A stretch of DNA of 64,000 nt. It comes from Chytridium lagenaria (lineage: Eukaryota; Chytridiomycota; Chytridiomycetes; Chytridiales; Chytridiaceae). This document shows positions 11,118 to 22,877 of this stretch, in pieces. The notes under the pieces are model-generated. The model saw nothing but the letters and a program-made list of their open reading frames with translations. It was not told the DNA's origin and searched no databases. Position numbers and translations under genes: made by a program. Numbering within the stretch: the stretch's first letter is position 1; each line of letters starts with the position of its first letter. The stretch lies in contig JAHLKC010000113.1 in the NCBI GenBank assembly GCA_025449115.1, positions 62,001 through 126,000 on the forward strand, written 5' to 3'.

Positions 11118-14100
11118 CTATCTCATTCGGTTCCCACAGTAGAAGCAAAACAAATGCGCATCCACCAACATTATCGTGAAATTGTTAAACCGCTCATCCC
11201 ACCCCCCTTCCAAAAAGCCTTCCTTCACCAGCGCTCTCTTATCGCAAAAAGTGCAAGTTCTCATCATTGGTGTAGCAGCCGTAACCAACGTATTAATGCA
11301 TCGATCTAATAATGTTAAAAACGCACGGTCATAAATATGCGAACCAAAAGTATGATTATCCGGACATATTGCCTTGAAGATATTTGAAAAGATTATGCCT
11401 TTATGGCAAGCAAGGCATGGGTCCAACGCCGCGAAAGCAGGAACTGGGGCTTGTCGCGAATAAAGCTCTGGTGCCAGGTAATTATTCCGTAACGATTGTG
11501 CAGGTATGTTTTCAAGACAGCTCCGGACGGTGTCAAGATATAACCGATGACTAATAGACCATTCACTCAAAAGCGATATAACCAATGCATCTGTAAAAAG
11601 CGTGTGTCAGAATATTAAAATGACAGAAGACTAGAAAATGAAAAGAATAAAAGAGAAAAAAAACAGACAGAAGATAGAATGTGGTTCACCCGCCTGTTTG
11701 AGTAAACGGTACCGACGCTCTTCCCTCGAGAGTATGCCATAATATTTCAATGTACCTATTGGTCAACAATCTCAACGTATTATTCAGCATTTTAGCAATC
11801 TTCCCCGCAATCCTTTTAAGCTTTGAAAGAGTCTACCCAAAACTTCAGTCTAGCCTCAGGAAACATATATCATACCAAAAGTTTCATCGCAAGTACAGTA
11901 CATAATCTAGCCGCCATCAAACTGGTAGACATCGATACCCGTCTTCTAACAAAAAACAAGGCTTGCATCCTTGTTAAATAATTTTTTTAACTTCAATCCC
12001 AATCAACAAGTGTGCATACCAGGTCACTTCACCCTGAAGTCGTTCCACAAATTCATCTTCAGACTTTACAAACTTGTCGTAAAGCCAGAAAGCGGCCTTT
12101 AATGGAAACGTGGGTAAGGTTTCCATGGTGTTAACGGCAGAGATGCAATAATCGACTATTTCAAACATCACATAGTTGGTGGTGTACTTCGTTACTGTGT
12201 ATGCGATATATCATGATTAGAAAAATAATCATCGGAAAAGCGGATGAAAGAACTTTCGAAAACATCATAAAATTTAAAAAGTAAATAGGTTAACTTACGC
12301 TGATACGGGTCATTCAGAGCATCATGCATCAAATCCACAAAAAGGGATTCGGTCTCTTCATCCCCAACAACATAATTCTTGAACAAGGCCATAATGGTAA
12401 AGTAATCTTTTTCAGTACGGTAACCCAAATCATTCTTTGAATTTAACCTTTCAATCGTTTTTAGTTTTTAAACACCGAATCAGATCAGCTTACCCGCATG
12501 CAAGCACATCAACAACCCCATTCACGGAGCAAGCACCAAAAAACCGAAGCGTCTTATCCCCCAACGCCGTCCCTACGCCGTATTCCCCCTGCATCTCGAT
12601 AGCACTTGGTGCGCGTCCCTCCAAAATACTCTCATAAACCGTCTGTGTAATGTCATCCAGAATCGAGAGCTCGTATGTCTTTGAGATATCAATGGTAAGC
12701 GCTATACCATCCTCAGAGTATACACGAAAGTATTCTCCATTGCAACTCCACACAACGCCTTTCGGGTTTAAGTGAGAAACTGGAGGACATATGTTGTAAG
12801 GAAATACCTGTGATTGACATTCCAATGGGCAAAAGATAATGCGATAATATGTCATTTTCGGGAGGACTATCAGGTTCCATGGAGACAACGGCCACCAAAA
12901 CGAAAACTCCTACACAAATAGCAAGCTTTCGGTCCTAAAAGCACATAAGATATCCTTATTTAGTATGACCAACGAAAGATATTTGTTTGCACAAGATGCA
13001 CTTAAGCTTTTAAAACACTCACCTCACTTTTTAGAAAATTTCATAGTAGATATCGACCCAAACGCACTAAGATCGAACCAATTCAGCAGTTGATATTCAT
13101 ATGCCTTAGGTTCCCCTCCGGACACGTTCTCGACACTTTATACACATACACGTGTCCATCACCAGTCCCAACTGCCAAAAGCAATCTAAAAATCCAGTAT
13201 TAAGAAATGACCAGATAGTGGGTGATAGAGTCTTTGTTAATGTTTACCGTTATAACGCGTGTCCTGCTTGCTCCATTGTGACCATTCCAAGTTTGTAATC
13301 CAACATGTCGCGGGAGTAATAAAGGAGTGGTATAGTAATTTACGTTCTTCTGGAGAAAAATCGAGGCTGCAAAAGTTGGTAAGAAGCAGGATTGATGCCA
13401 TAGAATTAGCTTGAAAGAAGCAAGTTCAATAAATACCTCCAGAAAGTTACAACGCCACTCTTTGACCCCACCGCTAGCTGAACAAATGGAAAAGCGGAGC
13501 CACCAGATGGGTAAAGGTCCTGTTCACTCCAACTTATACCTATTCATGATATTATAAGCACATTAAATCATGCATGTTGAGTGTAACTCGGCATACATGT
13601 ACTCTCAAACGTCTCCAACTTGTACTGGTCCGTGTAGATGACTCGCTCTTCGGACACGCAGAAAGTTGCAATGTCGTCAGAAAGGTCTTGAATCTAAAGT
13701 CGGTTAGCAAAAAGGATAATGACGGGAATAAAAAAATCCGTAACTCACTTCCTTCCATTCACTTGTTGCGGGATCTTCAGTTGCCTGAAATATGTACACG
13801 CGACATGCCATACTGATCGCTGCCAATAAACACCTACAAATGATCGACACGTCATGTCAGTAGATTATACTCTTCGTTTTAAACCCCAAATTCAAGATCA
13901 CGGCATGCAGAACACCATGATCAGCCATAAAATCTCACCCACCCATTCGTTTTTGAAGTCCCACAAGGCGCCCACGCGGCCATCCGAAACCCCGAATCAC
14001 AGATGTCCGAAGACCGGATCATGTAATCTTTTTAAAAAAGGACTCAGACTCTCAACAACCACCAGACAATCCAACATACTATTCGGTGGTTGAAAACTCG

Positions 14101-14355
14101 GCCGTTTCCGTGTCGGATTGTTGAGAACGATTGACGTTGTCTTGAGCTTTACCTCACCATATTGATGCTCTTCATGTTTGTCATGCCATGGAGCCTGGAT
14201 TCAAAATTGGACGTTTAGATTCGGAAATTGCTCTGGAGGCCTCTTACGCATATGTGAATAGCTTGTTGAGTGGTAAGGGCGATGAGGTTGTCGTGAGACC
14301 ACGAGATGGAGTCGATACGGGGCGGTCTGCCAAAGAAGGTGTACGTCTGGCTCAT
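11118..14355 (-). CDS. GTF3C4: TFIIIC 90-kDa-type subunit (TFIIIC_delta WD40 plus zf-TFIIIC)
   Basis: This is a likely RNA polymerase III factor subunit that binds tRNA and 5S promoters. The ATG at 14355 gives MSQTYTFFGRPPRIDSISWS and DNLIALTTQQAIHIC, a first blade typical of the TFIIIC delta WD40 domain. An intron follows (GTAAGA donor, CTAAAC branch, CCAG acceptor). Further blades include FRMAAWAPCGTSKTNG and CLLAAISMACRVYIFQATED (about 13750-13980). The last exon (11118-11585) is a zinc domain with three CxxC-like pairs, DPCLACHKG, RTCTFCDKRA and FCFYCGNRMR, in the spacing of zf-TFIIIC, with the conserved RC-TLV-ATPMMRTC stretch. Exons between 11600 and 13500 are short and only partly traced. 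A histone-acetyltransferase role, claimed for the human protein, cannot be judged here. Confidence 0.72.
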
Positions 14356-14393
14356 GCAGCAGTTTTTTGCTTCAACAAGAATTGTGACTGGCA

Positions 14394-15549
14394 ATGACAA
14401 CCTCCTTGAGTTTGAGGAACACGGTGGTGTCGGCGGAGCGGTTGCTGCTCACACCATCGAATAAGGATGGCATCGACAGAGGTGAGGATACATCTCATGG
14501 CCGCTTTTGGGGGTTCCAGGTTCGGCCTTGGGTTCGAACCCCTCTTGCGGTGATTTTAGGATGGTCTTTTTTTTTGGGCGGCAACCTCTTCTGATCCTGT
14601 CGTCAAAACTCTCAGATGTCGAAACGGAACTTCGAATGTTTGGAACGGGGCTCATTGCATCCATGGGGATTCTACTACGATTGTAAGTCTCTGGCACCTT
14701 CTTCTTTCATCTTTCATCAACCAGTCACCTATTTCTGCGTTTTTGGAAACATGACGTCGCTCTCAACTTTCAGGCCTCAGACCACAATAGCGACAGCGCA
14801 AGTTCTTCTGCATCGGTATTACTTTGCGGCATCTTTTAAAGGGAATAGAATACGGGTAATTTATTAACTTTTGTGAAAGGCACTCAATGACCTCTACATT
14901 TGCAGGATGTGGTACTTGGCGCCTTGTTCCTTGCATCAAAGGTTGAGGAATGTCCCAGAAAGATTCGCGATATTGTTAATGTGTATTTGACGTTGACGAA
15001 CGGGGATATTACCGATGAATCGGTATGCTCTTCAAGCGTTTACCTTTTTTTTTAATGAACTTAATTTATCAAAGATGGTCGATGAATGCAAAGAGGCGAT
15101 GATAGGCACAGAACTTCGAATATTATGCTTATTAGGATTTAATGTGCACGTTCAACATCCTCATGGATACATGATATCTTATCTAAAGGGTCTCGGGTAT
15201 TTACATTCCCGAAGCAACGTATTAACTCCTGGCTCAAGTTTAAACGAAAACAAAGAATTATCCCAAACAGCATGGAACTACCTCAACGACAGGTATTTAC
15301 ACATGATCTGACATCCTTTTAAACAACTTAAGCGCGCGAACCATTCTGTGCGTCTGCTTTCAACCACACGTCATCGCCGCAGCCTCAGTCCACCTAGCCA
15401 CTCGTAAAAGCGGCATTCCTCTTCCTTCCTCTCCTCCCTGGTGGGAACTCTTTGACACTCACGAGGACGATCTCCACGTCGTATCCTCCTTTATCCTCTC
15501 ACTGTATGAGCGGGAGATACGTGGAAACATTGCACGAAAATACCTTTGA
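14394..15549 (+). CDS. CCNL1: Cyclin L-type cyclin
   Basis: L-type cyclins partner CDK11/12-like kinases in transcription and splicing control. Exon 1 (14394-14481) encodes LLLTPSNKDGIDR. After an intron ending at about 14615 the protein continues DVETELRMFGTGLIASMGIL and LRLPQTTIATAQVLLHRYYF, the first cyclin box with the L-type ILLRLPQ signature. It goes on with LGALFLASKVEECPRKIRDI, TELRILCLLGFNVHVQHPHG and SQTAWNYLNDR, and the second box with FQPHVIAAASVHLATR and IPLPSSPPWWELFDTHEDDL. The TGA is at 15547-15549. There is no C-terminal RS domain, unlike animal cyclin L, so the protein is about 280 residues. Its ATG is 38 bp from the ATG of the divergent TFIIIC gene. Confidence 0.88.
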
Positions 15550-15697
15550 ATAATATATATCACATGCTGGAGCGCCGAGTGTTAAAATGAAATAGCGTTG
15601 CTTTCGCGCCAAACTTCACCATTGTTCATGAAGCATCGCAGGAGCGTGGATTTCAGCGACCGAATCCGAAGCCACTTTTTAAACATCACTGTGACAA

Positions 15698-16209
15698 ATG
15701 TCCGAAACTGCTGCAACAGTACCAAAGACCTTTGCCTCCTCCCTATACTTGCTCGCACTCCTTCGAGAAATCGATGAGCTAAACACGCAAATTCCCTCAC
15801 TCGCCAGTGATGTCGCTACTGGCACAGCAGCATTGAAGCAGGAAGCGACGCTCTACAATCATCTTGGTTCGGTGTTTCTCTGTGTTTTAAGAACTGATAC
15901 CCTATCCAGATGATAAGGCGTTTGCACTGCAGAGGTTAAAGGATCATCTCCACAGCGATCTGGATGGTTTTGGAGCATTCCATTCCAATCGAGAGAAGCT
16001 TGGCACCGCACCTCGTTCAAAGCTGCCCCTTGAGCTGGAACATCACAGGTATGTCATTCGCAAAGAATTTGTTGCTCGACGCTGACATACAATGGTACTC
16101 GTGAAGCCACCTACCAACCATCGTCTCAAAAACGCACAACAACCTCACAAATTGGCCCTCACAAAAAGAGGCCGTCAGCGCATTACTCTGCTCTCCAAAC
16201 TTTCAATAA
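15698..16209 (+). CDS. Small unrecognised protein
   Basis: The three-exon model encodes about 138 residues. ATG 15698 starts MSETAATVPKTFASSLYLLA, followed by a helical LLREIDELNTQIPSLASDVA stretch. An intron (about 15866-15910) restores DDKAFALQRLKDHLHSDLDG; a second intron (about 16049-16106) leads to SHLPTIVSKTHNNLTNWPSQ and a TAA at 16207-16209. Both introns have canonical ends and keep the frame, which supports a real gene. The protein is mostly predicted helix with no motif I recognise. It lies between cyclin L and the convergent eS10 gene. Confidence 0.55.
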
Positions 16210-16331
16210 ACCTCAACTATGGCATTAAACAATAGTTTCTTTAAAATATACGCAGGACTGTATTCAAAAAGAACTCTGGGTACAGTACAAAGGAAGGAAG
16301 TCCATCAGACGTGCCGCGAAAGAGCAGTGAT

Positions 16332-17118
16332 TTATTGGGGAGCAGCGGGCCTGGGTCCACCACGGCCAAATCCACCCCTCTGTAAAATGCAAAACCAAGA
16401 AAGGGATGTAAAGATAAGACAAATCAGTCAGTAAAAAATACCAAGATCAAGATGAGATTTAAGCGTCTACTTACGAATTCGGGCTTGAAGTCTCCAGAAG
16501 CACCCTCCTTCTTCTCGCCAGCGTCCCTGCGACGGTACTCGCCCTCACCACGGGGAGCACGGTAGCCGCCCTCACCACGCTGACCGTCTGAAAAAAGGAA
16601 ATGTATAAGTATAAAATCGTAAAGGCCTTTAAAGAACTTTCAAAAACACATACCACCACGGGAGGGACGGATGCCGCTGGCCTTGGTGGTCTTGATGTGG
16701 GTCCTGGGCACAATCTCAGCGGGAAGGTGGAGGTACTTGCGAAGGTACTCGATACCACTGTCGGTGAGGTAGTAGTAGTAGTATTGCCAGGAGAAACGGA
16801 CGTTCACGAGGCCGCGGGACTCCATGGACTGGAGGGACTTGATGACCTCAAGGTTGGGGACATCAATGTCGTTGTGCTTGGCGGCGTTGAAGTCCTTCTT
16901 GGCCACGAGGACACCCTCCTGGAACAAGTACCTAGGTGATTCGTAGAGTTGAAGATGTTCGTCAGGAACAGTTCCATGTAATCAGAATTCCAGCAATGCC
17001 AATCGTCTCATACTAAAGAATCGATCCGATTCTTCTCCCTCCCTTTCAGTGTCCAAAGCAGAATAGATATTGATACTCACTGGTAGATCTTCTTCCTGTT
17101 CTGCTGAGGAATAAGCAT
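16332..17118 (-). CDS. RPS10: 40S ribosomal protein eS10
   Basis: eS10 is a small-subunit ribosomal protein of the beak/mRNA entry region. ATG 17118 starts MLIPQQNRKKIYQ. Spliced exons then give YLFQEGVLVAKKDFNAAKHN, IDVPNLEVIKSLQSMESRGL, VNVRFSWQYYYYYLTDSGIE and YLRKYLHLPAEIVPRTHIKT, the complete eS10 winged-helix domain. The tail is Gly/Arg-rich (DGQRGEGGYRAPRGEGEYRR, then RGGFGRGGPRPAAPQ) as usual. The TAA is at 16332-16334. Three introns are visible, at about 16930-17078, 16588-16650 and 16380-16473, the last with a GTAAGT donor. The reading frame is intact throughout. Confidence 0.95.
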
Positions 17119-17880
17119 TTTCCTGTGCGAGAGAAATAAAAAACGATCAGTTTTTCGCTCAGAAAATACAGCTTAAGGGATGATTTCTAATATGTGGAGC
17201 CTAGAGAGCACAGATCATTGGTGTCAAACCAGCCTTTCCTCGTAGCCGTCTTATCATGTTAAAAACCTCCGACGCATACACCGTGGCCCCATATCATCAA
17301 AATTGGATTCCTCGATGGTTTCGGCGTGTGAAGCTTGCTCGCACTCTTTGAGCCTGCACCCATCAGCAAGGCAAACTCTCATGCATCTCTCCGCCAAAAG
17401 TCCATGCATTGTCCCTTTTCCCAACCTCCCACCGTCCTCTCCCTGCTCGCCCCAGTCACGCCCAGCATCCTCCCTTCCTTTCTAATTTCAATCCTTCCGT
17501 AACGTCAATTCAGTCGTGAGCTTTGATGCGGGTTGTGTGTATCCGATGCATTGTGATGGGATGGGATGGATGTGATGGATCCTCCAGCGACGTCGTCAGT
17601 GTGTACCTAGTAGTTCTTGGGTGATTGAAAAAGGCAGACCAATAAAATTTTACAACACCATTTGGCACCCAGCTCGACTGGTGTGACAATGGTTACACTT
17701 ATGTATTAATTAGGAATCCCAAATGCTTGCAAGCTTTTCGACAAGCGCTTTCTGTATCAATTTATTATCTAGTCATTTAGTCATATCCCCTCCCCCTACC
17801 CACTCCCCCTCTTTTCACAAAATATACATCATTACAGTAACTAGGAAAGCACGTCACGCTTCTAATGAGAAAAAACAAAC
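17119..17880. other. Intergenic region upstream of eS10
   Basis: The 762-bp gap lies between the eS10 start codon and the CFAP58 stop. It must hold the eS10 promoter and leader and the CFAP58 3' UTR. It contains a short GATGG-rich tandem stretch near 17557-17582. I see no gene. Confidence 0.5.
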
Positions 17881-20690
17881 TTATATCCGAATCACCGCTT
17901 CCTCTGCAACAGACGACGCGTGATCAGAAGGCGTATTCCTCCCTCCACTACCATCCATCCCTTCCCCTTTACTCGCCACCAGCGCTCCCGTCGGTAGCGG
18001 CGGTAACGGTGACGGTGTCCCACCCCCACCTAGCCCAGGTTCCGCCGACTGCGCTGCCCTTGAAGACGCGCTCCGATTTGTCGGACTATGACTTGAATGT
18101 ATCCCACCCATCCTCCCCGTCCGTTTTGCCTCAACGTAATCCGCCTTTAACGAATCTATACTCCGATTCAGCACCGAAATGACGTGCTTGTATTCACGGA
18201 CTTGTGATTGGTACATGTTGAGTTCGACAGACATGTGCTTGAGTTGCAGGTGCTTTTCTTTCAGGATCTGCTGGAACTCGCCAACTTGCTCAATGGCTTC
18301 TGGCCCGACTTGTTTTGACAAGATGCCCTTCAGATGAAGATACAGTTGCTCTTTGGTCTCAACAAGCTTGCCCTTTTCTTTATCCTCCTTGGTCTTTTCA
18401 ATCAAGCTTCTTTGCAGCGTATGAAGAAGTTGAATCATTTCAAAAGCCTTGGGGTTGCTTCCCTCAAGCTTTCTCCACCGATGTACATTGACGGGATTCT
18501 CTAACTCATCTTCCAGTGCTTTTTTCCGCGTCCGTTCACGGATAATCTCATTCCGCATCTGAAGAATAGCCCGCTTTGTCGTATCCACATCACTTGTGGC
18601 TTTCCGAAGCGACCTGAGCTGCTGGCGATAACCAAGAATCTCTGACCGAACCGCCATTAACGCCTTCAGCTTCTCTTGATAATACATTTCAGACCGGCAG
18701 AGAGACGATTGTTGGGTTTTAATCAAGTTGTAAGCTTTTGACAGCTCTTCATTTTGTCGAATTAGTTGTGCGCTGAGGTTATCACGTTCACTGATCAGCA
18801 CCCTCAACGCGTTTTCCTGACGTGTTCTCTCCAAGTCAGCCTCCTTGACGAATTGGTTCAACTTCATCTCTTCAGCGAGTTGACTTCGTATGTAAGCCTG
18901 TGCAAGCTCGTTCTGGTTTTTCAGCGTCTTGACTTCATCCGTGATGATCTCAATGTCTTTTTTCAAGCTTTCCGTTCTCAGCTGCTTCATGAATTAACGC
19001 CTTTCTTTAGCGTTAATATCTTCTTTGTATCCATTGATTTGAAAATTCATAATCTTAAGACGACGTTTCATCTCTGCAATTTCCGCCTGAGATTCAATCA
19101 GATGCTTGCAGTGAAGGTTGCGATCACTCTGCACAGCCTCGTAGAGATTCTGCTGATGCTTCAACTTGGTATCAGCCTTTATCATCTTTTTCTTAAACTC
19201 AAAGATCTCCGTCTCTTTTTCTTTGATCTGCTGAAGCCCTGCAACGCACAGTGCCTGAACTTTTGTAGCCTCATTGATGTAAGCATCACGTTCCTGTTCA
19301 AGCTGCTTGATGGATCGAAGCTGGTCGCTCACAGTGGCGTTTTCTCGTGCCAACTCTACCTCTAGATTATGACGCGTCTGCTTGAACAGAATGGACGCTT
19401 GGATGTGTTTGTTCGTCTCGACGGTTGTTTTGCGGCTGTTGAGTTCAAGAATGTCTTTTTCACGTTCAAGATCATCAATGGCTTTCTTTGTGGCATCAAT
19501 TGTGCGCTTCATTCGGTCAATGTCTTGAAGTGTGGTGTCGTTGCGGGATCTCAGACTACGCCTCTCATGCTCAACCTCCACCCTCTGTTCCTCCAACGAC
19601 CGGTTTTTTTTCACTAAAGCGTCACGAATCTTGTTAACCTTCCTCACTTCAGTTCGAGTCTTGTTTAAATCCAACTCCTTTGTTTTGATGTCTTTGGACA
19701 GTTGATCATTCTCTTCAATCAATAGAGACGTCATAGTGATTTGCTCATTGCAGTCCTGCTGAAGCTTAATGGTCCGCCCTTGTAACCCCTCCTGATCTTT
19801 GAACAACTTTTCAAGTAATTGTTTCTGGCTTCTGATCTGCGATTCGAGGATACAGATATCATCTGTCGCGCGATTCACCGCATCCTGCTTCCCCGCACCT
19901 CCTGAGACTTGACGGCAACAACTACCCGAAGCTCTCGAAGATCTCGCTCAAGTCTCTCCTTGTTGCGGAGTTCAGAATCAATATCAGCCTTTTTAGCAGC
20001 ATTTCGTTCCTTGAGCTCATAAATCTCATGCTCACGTTCTCTCTTCAACTGATCTGTGAGGCGAACTTTATCCGTCAACTCAGAGATTGCGATACGAAGA
20101 TGCACGATCCTCTCAAGCTCCCCCTCAAGTTCCTTCACAGCAGAGTCTTTTGCAGATACGAGTTCGTTGAGCGTCCTCTCCTGGTTGACACTCAACCCAA
20201 CACCTTGTTTCACAGTGGTGTTAAGCGAGGCAATCTCTTGCCTCAATGACCTCAATTCCTCCTTTAGTGAATCCTCTTGCTTATTACAAGCCTCCGTCGT
20301 ATCCTCCGCTCGCTGAATATGCCCCTTCAGATTCTTCAACGTCTGATCATCCTGAATGGAAGACTTGATCGCCTCCTGCGCCAACGAAACGTTGTTGGTG
20401 TAATCGTTGTAAAGAGTCTCGTACTGCTTAAACAGCACGATAGCGTGATGACGAGACCGTAATAGCGCTCTATGCATCTTTTCATACTCGAGCCTGAATT
20501 TAGCTAGCCCCTCATCTCCTTGGATCGAGGCGAGGGTGTCTTGAAACTCGGTCTCGCATTGAACAAAAAGAGTGTCTTGTTGGTCTTGTTCGTCCATGTA
20601 TTGCTTTGCCCGAGAATTGTAGGAGGTCGGGACGACAGAGTTTTGTTGGACTCGAGGGACTTCCACCTCAATGCTCATGTTGGACTCCAT
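17881..20690 (-). CDS. CFAP58: Cilia- and flagella-associated protein 58 (CFAP58/CCDC147)
   Basis: This nearly intronless coiled-coil protein of about 930 residues is required for motile cilia and flagella in animals and protists. Family signatures are strong: DEGLAKFRLEYEKMHRALLR near the N-terminus, KLKHQQNLYEAVQSDRNLHC, EEELENP-like DELENPVNVHRWRKLEGSNP, GPEAIEQVGEFQQILKEKHL and QLKHMSVELNMYQSQVREYK. The C-terminal tail is Ser/Gly/Pro-rich. Two breaks are seen. There is a one-base frame slip at 19891-19894 (CCCC, expected GKQDAVNRATDD), and an in-frame TAA at 18994-18996 between INAKERR and FMKQLRTE. Upstream ATG 20836 could add an acidic, Gly-rich leader (MEDDKVKDDSSQVPVIEGVG) if one more base is restored near 20715. 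The family call is near certain; whether the gene is intact is not. Confidence 0.93.
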
Positions 20691-21262
20691 GCCTACTGCT
20701 GCTAATCCTACCCCTCCCCTCCTGTACCTCCATCCCCACTCCCTCCACCACCACCCACAGCAGCAGCAGCATCATCACCAACTCCCTCGATCACTGGCAC
20801 CTGCGAAGAGTCGTCCTTGACCTTGTCATCCTCCATCAGTCCTCAACAATTCTTGAATGTGAAATGTCAATCCTTCAGGTGTGGCGAGCTTGGAATTGGC
20901 GAACGTTGGTCTAGCTCAACACGGTGCGGCCATCATCCGCAGTAAGGTTATGGCAACTGTAGGATTCAACGTGCACTACTTTAATAATTGCTGAACGAAC
21001 ATTGGTGCAGTAAAAGGTGGAGGAGAATTCCGCAGTCCAAAATCTTCTTTTTTTCAGACATCCTTCTCCATACAGCCCTTCTTTTCGTACGCGTCTCAAG
21101 ATCCTCCACTCCACAACCTTTATTTTCTTCCTTCTTCGTCCGCGTACCGTCCTTCAACCAGCCATTGCCCCCCGGTGTCAATCTGCTTTGCACAGCGTCG
21201 CCAACCTCAATGGGCCGAACTTTGAAATTTTTCGGCCAAACGAAAAAAAGTCCAATTGAGAC
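20691..21262. other. Divergent promoter region between CFAP58 and U2AF35
   Basis: The 572-bp spacer separates two divergent genes. The CFAP58-proximal 145 bp may be coding (Gly/Ala-rich leader from ATG 20836). The rest shows no gene. Open frames overlapping the U2AF35 first intron have no recognisable protein. Confidence 0.45.
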
Positions 21263-22662
21263 ATGGCCGGTGAGTTCAGCTTTGAAACTGCTGCTGCTGG
21301 CTGCTGGCTGCTGGCTGCTGGCTGCCGTGACGGCGAGTGGACCTTCTCCGGGTGTATCTTTGTCTGGTTCCTCGTTGTACGGCGCTGCTGCTGCTCCTGC
21401 TTCTGCTGAGAATGCGGTTACTAACTTTTATCTGTTTTCTTCCAGACCATTTGGCAAGCATCTACGGGACGGAGAAGGTAAACATACACCATCCCACCAA
21501 ATCAAGCAACTTTGCTGCATCAGCACTTGCTTCACTTTATAAATGCTCAAACGTGGACATATTTAACACATTCACAAAACCACATAGGACAAGGTCAACT
21601 GCTCCTTTTACTTCAAGATTGGCAGCATTGCCGACACGGCGACCGATGCTCCCGTAAGCACGTCAAGCCTGCCTTTTCTCAAACCGTCCTCATCCCAAAC
21701 GTCTACATCAACCCTTCCCATGACGCCACATGTCAGTTGGACCGAGCTTCAGCTGCAAGAACATTTCGACTTGTTCTTTGAGGATATGTTTGTGGAGTTG
21801 GCCAAGTTTGGGGAGGTGGAGGAGTTGAATGTTTGTGATAATGTTGGAGATCATCTTGTTGGAAGTACGTTGAGGAAGGAGTCTTTTATTTTGTTAGCAT
21901 TGTCGATGGTGCGGAGACTGAGACCTAATCGTTTTTTGTGGTTTTCTTTGCAGACGTCTATGTGAGGTACAAGTACGAAGAGGATTCGGCGAAGGCAGTG
22001 GAGAATCTTAATCAGAGATTCTATGCAGGTAAGGAACCTTCTTTCCTATTTACTTCGTGGATTTCGCTATATTTTGAACTATACAGTAGTTAATTTTTAT
22101 TCTCTTCTTTCTTTTACTAGGTCGTCCGCTTTACGCAGAGCTTTCACCTGTCACGGATTTCGGTGAAGGTTGGTCCGTTTAAACTTTTCGTCTTTTAAAC
22201 CTTATATTCATATCGTTATTAACCAATAAATTAGCCTGCTGTCGGCAATACGACAACGGCGAATGCACACGAGGTGGCTTCTGCAACTTTATGCATCTAA
22301 AAGTCGTCTCGAGGGCCATGAAAAAGGATCTTTTTGAAGCTCAACGTCTGAGTCTTAAAGAACTAAAAAAGAAGGACCGTTCTGAAGATCGTGATGAAGA
22401 CAGGAGTAGGGGCGACCGCGAGGATCGGCATCGGGATAGGGACCGTCGTGATAGAAGCGATCGTGATAGGGACCGTGACCGTGACCGTGAACGAGACCGC
22501 GACCGGGACCGGGACCGTGATGAACGGCCTAGAGACCGTGATCGGAAGGATAGGGATAGGGGTTCGTCAAGGCGTACGAGGGATGAAGAGGATGAGAATG
22601 GATCGGGGCACTTGAATGGAAATGGGAATGGGGCGGCGCCGTACAACAATCTTTACGAGTAG
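21263..22662 (+). CDS. U2AF1: U2AF small subunit (U2AF35/U2AF23-type splicing factor)
   Basis: The protein recognises the AG at 3' splice sites together with the large U2AF subunit. The ATG at 21263 encodes only MA before a 178-nt intron; exon 2 gives [11 protein letters not shown], then [12 protein letters not shown] and [20 protein letters not shown] (first CCCH finger), [20 protein letters not shown] and [11 protein letters not shown] (UHM domain), [40 protein letters not shown] and [14 protein letters not shown] (second CCCH finger). The C-terminus is an RD/RS-like tail of about 90 residues (22375-22600). Frame slips lie at about 21624-21630 and 21724-21735; each flank matches the family exactly. 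It is closer to S. pombe U2AF23 in its N-terminus but carries a long RD tail. Confidence 0.93.
21287..21327. repeat. CTG/GGCTGCT microsatellite in U2AF35 intron 1
   Basis: Short CTG and GGCTGCT units are tandemly repeated inside the first intron. This is a simple repeat likely to vary in length. Confidence 0.7.
22375..22600 (+). repeat. RD/RS-type hexanucleotide repeat coding the U2AF35 tail
   Basis: Degenerate GAYCGN units encode alternating Arg-Asp dipeptides. Such arginine-rich tails commonly bind SR-type splicing partners. The repeat keeps the reading frame to the TAG at 22660-22662. Confidence 0.75.
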
Positions 22663-22877
22663 TCTAACCTACAAAGGTTGTTTCCAGCCCTTATTGTTGT
22701 TTAGTGTGCTCCTCTCCTGTAATCTGCCCCATTTTAGGCCAAACCTTGGGCTAATGGCGTTGAGTTTTAGCTTGTCCTGTAGCCTGCCGTGTTTCCCTGT
22801 TATCTGTTATTTTTATAAACAAATGTATATCGCGAATTGCTAAAAACTCCGCTCTTCCTCCTTTATTTTTGTATTGC

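Noticed and set aside
14356..14400. Longer start for the TFIIIC subunit (to 14400)
   Set aside because: The upstream codon is TTG. The first ATG on this frame is at 14355, which already gives a complete first WD blade.
14495..14545. tRNA-like B box (GGTTCGAACCC) in the first cyclin L intron
   Set aside because: No A box at the right distance and no cloverleaf can be drawn around it; the sequence lies fully in an intron.
20988..21542. Open plus-strand frame of 184 residues over the U2AF35 start
   Set aside because: It runs through U2AF35 exon 1 and intron 1 in another frame, contains the CTG microsatellite and matches no family.
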